From NCBI GenBank assembly GCA_009829735.1, contig CM020618.1, positions 16,601,346 through 16,665,345 on the forward strand: 64,000 nucleotides of DNA, in the 5' to 3' direction. The DNA is from Pyropia yezoensis. Its lineage: Eukaryota; Rhodophyta; Bangiophyceae; Bangiales; Bangiaceae. The translations under genes and the position numbers were made by a program. Positions 55,632 to 64,000 of this stretch are shown piece after piece. The notes below the pieces were generated by a model. That model saw only the letters and a list, made by a program, of their open reading frames with translations, did no database searches and was not told where the DNA came from. Each line of letters begins with the position of its first letter. The stretch's first letter is position 1.

Positions 55632-56530
55632 ACGCTGGGGGTGCTAGCACGAGGTATTGTCCTGCCCAGGGCCTGGATTTGATGGGTGGCCTGTTGTCAA
55701 ATCGATCCGTACGGATCTCGTCTTTCGCCGTACGGATAACATTGGGATAATATTGGGTACCGACTGTACGTAACGCTCTTCGGATCTTTGTAGACATTGT
55801 TCGCCAGAGCTGACGTCTCGCATTTGGTGCATAACGGAACGAGCTGGGCGGTCACATAGTTGTTCTTTTGTGTGGGCGCGTGAATTAGTGTCTTCCGATT
55901 GCGTCATGGTGGGGGGGGAAACCATAAAAAGAGGGCGACGGGCGGGGGAGGGGGGGGAATTGAATTTCGATATCTGAGATCCCCGACCACCGGCTGACAC
56001 TGACGCGGATCGAACGGGAGGGGAGGGGATTTGGGCGGCGGCACGAGATGATGTTGAATTGGACGGTGACGGGGGTGTCCGGGGATGGGTGTTCTCATCC
56101 GTCGGCCGCACGTTCAGCCACAGGCAGGTCCGGTCAGTCGCTTCCCTCGGCGCCCCCCGGGTCTGCCGAGAGCCGTAGGTCCACGCGGCCCGCGCGGGGT
56201 CGTGTGCTGGTGACAGGCCATTTGGAGGCACCGCGCTGTGAGCTCGCAGCATGGCAATGCCGTCTGTGGCGGTGGGTTTGAGGTACACGACTGCCCCCCC
56301 TCCCCCCCCACCAAGACGTCCAGGATGACATTTTTCCCAAACGGTGCTCGTAATGCATTGCATACGGACGGGGCCTGCCGGAAGCACCAAAAGGCTGGGT
56401 GCCCGCTTCCCAACACGCCGCCCCACATGCACCGTGGCGAGCAGGCAAGGCCGAGGGTGGGTTCAATTGCAGTGTTGTTATTGTCCCGCAGCACGGTGGC
56501 GGTCACTCTCCCAATACGTGCCGTCGGGAG

Positions 56531-56561
<31 letters not shown>

Positions 56562-57041
56562 CGCTCGCTCGCCATGGTTCGGCGAGCCGCACGGAAGCTG
56601 GCGTGTCAGTCGGCTCAAATGCCGCAGTGCATGCGGTGCACTCCGTCCCGCACCCACCGTCGTGCTACTGGCGGCTGCCATGAGCACAGCGTCTGTGCGC
56701 GGTCTGCAATTGGGCCGCCAACCCCATCACCACCACCGCCGCCGCCACACCACCACCGCCAGCCCCACCACCGCCACCGCGAGCCCCTCCACCACCACCG
56801 CCGCCGCGCCACAGGACACTCTCACGGCAGCCACCGTCGGCCACGGGTGCCTCGGCGATGAGACGGATCTTTAATTTCCGGGGCGGTGAGCTAAGGCCAC
56901 GCGACAGCCCACAGGGGCACGTGGCGGTGCGAGCATCCTCCGCTCTGCCCCCTGACTGCGAGGTAGCGTCGGTTTGGGGGTGGCGGGGGGCGGGCGGCGT
57001 GGGGGAGAGGAGGGGGGCGGGGGGGGGGGCGGGGGGGGGGG

Positions 57042-57076
<35 letters not shown>

Positions 57077-57348
57077 GGGAGGACCTGGACCGCCGGCATC
57101 CTGACGGCCCGTGTAGCCCATCGCCAGCGTCTACAGCACGCGTACGGCAGCGAGTGAGGGCCCCGGCCCGGATGGTGCCTTGCCAGACGATAAATAGGGC
57201 GGTAGGTGGTGCCCCGTGGTTCCCCATCTTTGCCGACCCCATCAGCCACCGTCGACAATCCCACCCACCCACCCTCCTCACAGTCGTTCCCACACACACA
57301 ACCCGCTCTTCCGCCTCCACCCCCCCCCCCCCCCGCCCCGGATTCACG
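55632..57348. other. Intergenic region upstream of the Fanzor-like gene
   Basis: Low-complexity G runs (about 56530-56562 and 57020-57074). Frames on both strands are poly-Gly or Pro. A small palindromic GTACGGAT/ATCCGTAC pair occurs near 55708-55737. No gene is supported. Confidence 0.45.
57190..57196 (+). promoter_or_regulatory. TATA-like element before the Fanzor-like gene
   Basis: ATAAATA followed by GGGCGG, about 155 bases before the start codon. Suggestive of a core promoter; no other evidence. Confidence 0.3.
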
Positions 57349-60300
57349 ATGAACGATGATGACGACGGCAGCGACCAAGACATTGGCGGCGACGTGCTGG
57401 ACGGCGACACCACCTCAGACGAGGAGCGGGACCCGACACAAGAGCAGGCGTACGTTCAAGACGCACGCAACGTGGTGACGCTCAAGCGGGCGGTGCTCGC
57501 CGCCAACCTGAGCCGCCTGCAGGGCGTGTCTGCACCCCACGGGGGCGACGCGGCCTCGTCGGCCGACTGGTCTGCCGCCGTCGCGCAGTTGCAGCAGGCG
57601 GCCAAGGATGAGGAGGCGGCGGGCCCCCTCGACGGCGCCGGCGAGGACCTCCTCGCGGCCATCACAGGCGAAGCACAGGCGGTCAGCGTGTACTGGGATG
57701 GTCGGGCGGCGCCAAGCGAGGCCGAGGTGGAGCTCGCCGCACGCGCCAAGACGGCCGCTGGGCTGATTGGCGTGGCCGCCGCGGGCTTGCCCCAGCGCGA
57801 GGCTGCCACTGACGCACCGCCCGCCCGCAAGGGGCGGACGCAAAAGTGTAGCGGATGTGGCGAGCCCGGGCACAAGGTCACCTCTTGCAAGGCCCCGGCT
57901 GGTGCAGGGCCGGCAGCCGCTGCCGCCGCCGCTGCCGCTGCCGCCGCCGTCCCGGCGGCGGCGGCGGCGGCCGCGCCCAAGTGTCGCGACTGCCTGGGAG
58001 GGGGCCACAGTAGCGGAGACGCCGCCTGCCCGGTGCAGCGGCACTGTGGGGGCGTGCCAGCGGCCTACGACCGCGGCGTCGACCCCGACTGCAAGGACCC
58101 GCTTCAGAGCACTGGACGGCAGACGCGGGCGTGTACCGTGCCGGTGGGCGTCCTGGCAAGGGCGGTGTTTGGGGACGACACGGACGACGCCCACACGCGC
58201 GCGGCGGTGGAGACGGCGCTGCAAGCAGAGCTGGAGGACCTCTCTGGGGCGGCTACCAAGCTCCGCTTCCTCATGCTCCGCGTCCTCGACGTGGCATTGC
58301 GGCGCCTGGTGTCGACCGTCGCGGACGCAGCCGCCGACGACGCCGACTGGACGGGGGCCGTGCCCGCAAACTGGGCGCCCGTCTGGCTGTGGTTGGCCTA
58401 CGCCTGCGGCTGCGAGGGTGTGTCTGGCAGTCCCCTGCAGGCGGGCACCGTGTGTGCGGGCTGTGGCAAGGGGCGGACCAACACGCGGATGGCGCGCGCC
58501 CGCTCTGTGGTGACAACGAGCCACCCGCTGCTGGCAGAGGCGCTCTCCTACGCCCTGACGCAGGTGATGGCCGTCACGGCAGCTGCGTGCGACCGGTATC
58601 TTCCGGCGAGCAACAGCACGGCACGATGGGAGCCCGTCGCCACCATCGTGGCCACCCACGCCGGGCGGTGTGTGGACGCGGCGTGTCGCAAGCTGGGCGC
58701 CTAGGCGGCCAAGGACGCGCTGGCCACCTCCCCCGCTGCCACGGCTGCTCCAGCGGGCGGCTCTGCCTGGGACACGGAGCGGCGGCTGACGCGGTGGGCG
58801 GCCGCGCGCTTCCGCGCGGGTACCGCGGACAAGGCAACGCCGGGCCGGCGGGGCCTCGACGGCGTCCCCCAGCACCTGGTCCAGGCGCTGGCGCAACGGG
58901 TGGCCGTCATGCGGGCGGCCATGCCACCCTCTGTGGCGGGCCTCTTTCCAGCAACGCCTGTGAAGAAGCGCCGCTGGTGGGCGTACGTTCCGTTTCTTCT
59001 CCACGTCCTGAATGTGGGTGTGGGGAGCCCGTACGCCCTCATCCCTGGCGCCCGAGCGGTGCTCCACGGTCACGGCACGCTGGTGCCGGACAAGATGCTC
59101 GCCCTGTCGCGGGCAGCTTCGGCCGCCACTGGCGTAGGGGTGCGTGGCCACCCCAGTCTTCGGCCATGGCCAGAGCTGCGAACGGGCGGTGCAGCGGTGC
59201 TGGCCGCCATGGCTGGTGTCGGTCGCCGCGCCAACCGGGCCGCATCCCAGCTGTCTACCGACGGCGTGGCGGTAACGTTTTTTCTGTCTCGACCCGACAC
59301 GGCCGCAGAGGCCGAGGCGCGGGCGGTGGCCTGGGCCAAGAATCTGGACGGAGGTGGACGTGCGCGGGACCGCGGCGGCAAAGGCTTTGCGTCCCGGGCG
59401 GGGGTACTGACGCTGCCGTACTGTCGGCAGCACCGGGTGAGCGCGTGGCGACGGCAGACCTCCCCGCCCGCCCCGTTGTAGCCGCGATGCGCGCCGCGTG
59501 GTCCCGCCACATGGGCTTGGACGCGCTCAACCGGGCGGCCGTGGCGCTCCTGCGTGGGGCGGGCGTCCAAGACGGGGTGGCGGCAGCCGCAACCTTGCCC
59601 GAGGGCCACCCACCGGGGGGGTCTAGGAAGCGGGCGGCGGCGGGCGCCCCGGCTGCAGGGGCGGGGACAGGGGGGGGCCGCTCCAAGAGACAAGCGCGGC
59701 GGTCGTCACCCGACGGGAGCGACGATGATGCGGCGGCGGTGGCCCCGGCGGCGGCGGGTGCGACGACGCCCCCCGAGGCAAAGACCTACCAGACGGCGAG
59801 CCCCGGCGGTGGCCACGGGCGCGTGCGGCGTGGGCCGCAGGCGTCCATCCGACGGGCCCGCCGCACCCAGCTCGCCACCTCGGTGCGGCGTGTGCTGCGT
59901 CGCACGCGCCTGTCCCGGTGGACTGTGCCCCGTCACGAGGCGGAAAATGTGGCACGGTGGCTGGTGGACCCCACTGCCGCGGCGGGCAACAGTGCCAGCG
60001 GCACCACCCCAGACGCGCCGCTGCTGGACCAGGTGGACGCGCTGCCCCGGCGCAAGGGGTGTCGTCGACTGGCACCCGTCCCCGGCCTTCGCTACAGCCT
60101 GAGTGCCGCCCACTTTCGCGAGGCCAGCGGCGGTAACTTTTTGGCCCGTGCGTGGAAGCAGTGGCGGGCACGCAGCGGTACTGAGGCGGGACCGTTGGCG
60201 GTGGCGGTGGCGGGACTGGTGGCGGCGGCGGTGGGTGACGGAGGCGGCGTCGCTGGCCACCTACCACCCGTCGACCTGGCAGCAGCACACGGCACGATGC

Positions 60301-61472
60301 GTACCGGCGACGACGGCAAGCACCTGCAGGCAACGCTCGAGTGGGCCGCCCGTCGCGACACGGCCGCGTACGGCCAGCGATTTGACGCGCAAGCCACGCG
60401 ACACCTGCGGACGGCGCGTGTGCGCAAGGCCATCCAACGCGGCCGCTTTGCTGCCTCGGTGGCGCGGGACCTGACCGGCGGCCTCCTTCGCCAGGTCCGT
60501 GGCGGCGGCGCGGTCATCGTGGCCATGGGCACCGCGCGCGTGCGCGGGGGGGACGCCTGGCTCCGCCGCCACCTCCGACGGCTGTGCTGGTTTGTCGACC
60601 AGGACGAGTTCAACACCAGCCAGGCGTGCTCCGAGTGTCACGACAAGATGGTGCTCATCAACTCGACGGGCAACTCCCCCCCCAAGATTCCAAGAGAGCT
60701 GTATGGGCCGCCGGCCGGCCCTCTGCCGTCAACACGGCGTGTGCGGATGGCGGCTGGCTCGCGTCGGGGGCGGCCAAAGAGGGCCCTCCCCTCTGCTACC
60801 CACGTGACGCGCCGAGGGCCAGACCCCGACGCCTACCGGGCGGCCGTCCGAGCCACTGCCCGTGCTGCTGCTGTGGCGCGGCGCGCGGCCGCGCTGGCCG
60901 CCTGTGCCGTCGAGGACCGCGCCGTCTATGCCGACCCAAGACGGCTGAGCGAGTGGGCGGCCAAGGGCTGCTACACGTGCTCTCTCGCGGCCCCACAAGG
61001 CCACGGTCATCCAGCGCCACACCCGCCCGTCATTCGCAATCGGGACGACGTTGCGGCCCGCAATATGGCGTGCGTGGCCGCTCGTCGTCTAACGGGTACG
61101 GACGTGTGGCCTTTCAAGCGCCCGTTTGGTATGAGGTGGGCCTGGACCGCCAAGCGTCCTCCAAGTGGTGTTCCCGTCCCGCCTGTACGTCGCACCCGTG
61201 CGACTACGCGGGTCGATGTATGGCCCGTACTGGCTGCAGTGGACACTGTCGGCGACGGTGGGGGTGAGGGTGGCGGTGGCGGTGGCGGTGGCGGTGGCGG
61301 TGGTAGGGGGGTTGTCGACGGCGACGCGACGGCGGCGTCCTGTACGACACGACGCGGTGCTCCTGGTGGGGAACAGGTGGCGGCGGCCGGCAGTGCCATG
61401 GACGGGGTACGTCGGGCGGAGACCGGGGCGACAGACGCGCCCCGTGGTCTGGTGGACACTGCAGCACGCTAA
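57349..61472 (+). pseudogene. Fanzor/TnpB-like RNA-guided nuclease homologue
   Basis: Starts MNDDDDGSDQDIGGDVLDGD. Zinc knuckle CSGCGEPGHKVTSC at residues 167-180 is followed by a second, CRDCLGGGHSSGDAAC, after an Ala run. The middle has KKRRWWAYVPFLLHVLNVG and LSTDGVAVTFFLSRPD (near 59260), both typical of Fanzors. The nuclease half contains LVDPTAAAGN (near 59967, candidate RuvC-I Asp, weak), LRYSLSAAHFREASGG and AVIVAMGTARVRGG. FVDQDEFNTSQACSECHDKM (near 60600) carries the relocated Glu seen in Fanzors plus one half of the zinc ribbon. GCYTCSL precedes NRDDVAARN (near 61040), the RuvC-III motif. One TAG (58702-58704) and one frame change in a G5 run (59400-59404) interrupt it; the last may be a base-calling error. 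Fanzors are nuclear RNA-guided DNA nucleases that ride on transposons. No transposase or clear ends were found here. Confidence 0.8.
61265..61306 (+). repeat. GGTGGC hexamer microsatellite
   Basis: A run of GGTGGC units (about seven) within the 3' part of the Fanzor-like frame, after the RuvC-III motif. The natural C-terminus probably lies before it, near WPFKRPFG (61110-61135). Confidence 0.6.
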
Positions 61473-62804
61473 GACAGCGCACATCTTGCCCGTGACCCTC
61501 ACCTACCACGGGGTGCGTCAGCCGCCCCCTTTTTCGCCGACGAGCCAATGATGGGTAATTGTCGGCCGTTCACTAGTAGGTTAGACGCCGGCTTTTCCCG
61601 GGGACCTTTCCCAGGATGAGTCGGATGTTTTCCGGAGGGGTTTAACCGATAGTTACAGCATCGATAAGACATGAGGGAGCGAGAAAAACAAGGTGGTTGT
61701 CACACAGCACTTGTAGCGCAGCACGAGGGCTGTTACTTCCTGTCTTTGTCTTGGAGTGGAAGGATGATCTTGTTTATCTCTAATATTAAATTATTGAGCG
61801 TGTTCCAGAGATCGTACAGGGTAGATTCAGCTTTTGCATGCGAACTTCGATCCACAGCGCAGCGCGCATGGCCGCCATCGCAGGATGTAGCGTAGGCGCT
61901 GGGCCGCCGATGAGGCACTCGGCTTGCTGTCCAGACAAATTCTCGAGGAGCTTTTCTGAACGTCTGGTGATTGGCTCGTCTGAAAAAGGGGTCACGGCAG
62001 AGTGGGTGCTCCTTTTATCGTGTGACGTTTTCTTGCTTCTCTGTTGAGACAGAGAATAACACATGGCTTGTTGTTCTTCTCCGCCAGATTCGACAGAAAA
62101 TCGGCTACGGGGGCTACGAAAGAGTACAATGACACGAAAAAAACAATGGTGGACTGAGAAATGTTGTTGTGAAGCGCTGTCGTGCCTGCAGACGCGTCTC
62201 GGCGCTTCATCCATCGTCGACTGGCGCTCTTGCACGGCGGTTGTACCGCGAACTGTACGCTACCACCCCCTTCCCCCCCTAATCCCTCTGCCCCCGCAAG
62301 CTGCGCCCTCAAAGAGGGCTCTGAAGAGGAAGAGGGGAGTGAAGAGGGGGGGGACGACGACAGTGAGGCGGGCGCCGGGAGTGGCCTCATTGACATGGAC
62401 ACGTGACGTCCGTGCCCTGGAGTCCACTGCCGTTGCCTGTCTCGTCTGCGTTTTCAGGGTACAGTGTTTCGCGGATACTTTTTGCTGCCGCCAGTTGGTT
62501 GTTGCGATCCCACACGAGGGAGGTTCACAGGTGGTCGTTACTCGTTAAACGATGAAGAGTGGGCCGCTGCCGCGTTGTGGCGAAGGCGACGATGAGGAGC
62601 ACAAGGGCGGCCCAGCCCGTGATCCCAACGACGGGAGTATGACCGGCTGTCTCGTCGACACCATGCGCGGCGGGATTATGGAATTGGTACGGTAGTCACT
62701 GCTCCAACTCCTGATTGGATGTGGAATCGGTCATCATGTAACCCCCGTTCGGCCAAAAGCGAATGACGGCCAATATGATGTTAATCCCCATTCGTGTGAG
62801 GACC
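61473..62804. other. Region without a supported gene
   Basis: AT-richer sequence downstream of the Fanzor-like gene. A frame ending in an acidic tail (KEGSEEEEGSEEGGDDDSEA, about 62310-62370) may be the end of a lost gene. A stretch near 62700-62760 is related, inverted, to 19160-19230. Confidence 0.4.
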
Positions 62805-63260
62805 CACCCACAACCGGGGAGCCCTCAACGTACTCGTGGGGTGTCAGCGGGCCCTGCCAGCCAATAGGGCGGAAGGGTACGGGGGAGAGGACGGTGGTCT
62901 TGACGGGGGTGGGTCTGGGGAGGAACATGGTCGCGACGTCGGTGGGGATCGAGGGTACAAAGGGTGAACGATGTCTTTCGTCTGTGGCTGTGGTTGCCCC
63001 CCTGCTCTCCCCCGGTGGCGCCGACACCCACGCATTATATACTCGCGTCGGAGCACCCGAGGTGCCCCGAAGCATGCGTTTCCCCGTCGCGCCGCCGGTA
63101 GGCACAGAACAACCCAAAAACAAAGCACGGCTATCAGAACAAAGCATGGGCGGGCGTGCGCACTAAAGGAGTGCAGCCCCAGTTCGCCCGAAACGAAGGG
63201 GATTCCGTGGATGGCGCCCAGTGCGCCCCACCAGCCGGCTCCAAACGCCGGTCGGCCGGG
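62805..63260 (-). repeat. Interspersed promoter-bearing repeat, copy 2
   Basis: Inverse of 20990-21450 with good overall similarity. The TATA-like segment here reads TATATACTCGCG on the plus strand. The matching GAGGGCTCCCC and GTGAGGACCCAC end-proximal segments are also shared. Possibly a terminal repeat or another dispersed element. Confidence 0.6.
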
Positions 63261-64000
63261 AGGTTCGACCGGCTGCAAGGTCCAGCAGGACCTTTTTCAC
63301 TCAATCCCTTGGCCGGCCAGTCAGTCACCAGCCAGCTGGCCGAATTCAGTCAATCCAAAAGCCGGCGAGCCAGTCATATCACACGCAGCCGCCAGCGAGG
63401 ATATGTGGTGTCCTCGGTGTCGGTTGATCATGTAGCTCGTCCTTGATGCTAGCTGTCGACCAGCGCAGAGAGTAATGTTCTGGCAGCACAGACGGGGATG
63501 TCCGCCCGTTGTTGGTCGACGATGTCACTCGTTCCTCGTTGTCGAGTTTTGAAATCCATGACCAGGTTCCGACAGTGAGTTGACGACGGTTTTCGTGAGG
63601 CCAGCCGACGTTCGCAAATTGTTAGCGGTACAGCGCGGTGTCGCCCAGGGTAGTGGGGAGTTGATGTGTCTTGAGAGGAGTTAGCGGGGCATGACATGTG
63701 AGAAGAGGTCCCAGTCCATATCCCCTGGGTTCCAGGCGTGGATTTAATGGGCAAATCCTTACAATTCGGACCCGACCGCGCGTTCGGATCGCACCGGAGG
63801 GCCCAGAGGACCCCGCGTTGCGCTTCGGACGTGCACACAGGCGCAAGACCATGGTCTTGGGTCCTCGTTTTTTTATCCCTGGCCCGGAGCGTGGTGGGGA
63901 TCATTCTGACCAAGTGAGAGCTGTAGCCCAGGAAAGGCGGCCAAGAGAGAAATCAGTTTCCAAGTGACTTTCTATATGGAATGGACCTTTAGTCTCTCCC
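63261..64000. other. Region without a supported gene
   Basis: No gene recognised. Repeated CCAGTC/GCCGGC motifs occur near 63300-63370. Confidence 0.4.

Overview
The window looks like nuclear DNA of a GC-rich, intron-poor alga. A bangiophyte red alga of the Porphyra/Pyropia kind is my best guess. The grounds are Ala/Gly/Arg-rich proteins, mostly single-exon genes, very long C or G runs, one short GT-AG intron in a tyrosinase, a ubiquitin-L40 fusion gene, a bZIP factor and many transposon remnants. The taxon is an inference; other GC-rich protists are not excluded. A 500-base gap of Ns lies at 47499-47998.

Layout. 0-11.3 kb is an accessory block. It holds a low-complexity hypothetical gene (395-1924, +), a DNA methyltransferase reading into a SET domain (7164-2030, -), a divergent P-loop NTPase/nuclease-like gene (7078-9855, +) and a decayed unknown gene (10325-11303, +). 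12-13.3 kb holds a small DNA element with inverted repeats. 13.5-16.7 kb has two divergent paralogues for secreted proteins resembling a bacterial secreted family. About 16.7-26.2 kb is a lower-GC repeat island without convincing genes, containing a near-perfect long palindrome, minisatellites and hairpins.

26.4-41 kb is the housekeeping part: a two-exon tyrosinase (-), ubiquitin-L40 (-), a hemerythrin-like protein (+), a HIG1-like small membrane protein (-), a HAD phosphatase of the GS1/HDHD1 type (-), a pogo/Tigger transposase remnant (-) and a bZIP transcription factor (-). 41-47.5 kb is mostly low-complexity C/G sequence. 48-54.1 kb carries a very long, frame-broken gene ending in an Upf1-like SF1 helicase. 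54.4-55.7 kb holds a Tc1-type transposase without its catalytic core, and an inverted-repeat pair. 57.3-61.5 kb encodes a Fanzor/TnpB-like RNA-guided nuclease homologue with zinc knuckles. 61.5-64 kb is repeats.

Most interesting parts. (1) The Fanzor homologue shows zinc knuckles, the TDGV motif, the DEFNTS motif with its adjoining zinc ribbon, and RuvC-III NRDDVAARN. (2) The divergent pair at 2-10 kb combines a DPPYN-type DNA methyltransferase fused to a SET domain with a P-loop NTPase/PD-(D/E)XK-like protein; it resembles a eukaryotic restriction-modification-like locus. Several apparent frameshifts in the 48-60 kb genes fall in homopolymer runs, so some may be base-calling errors rather than decay.
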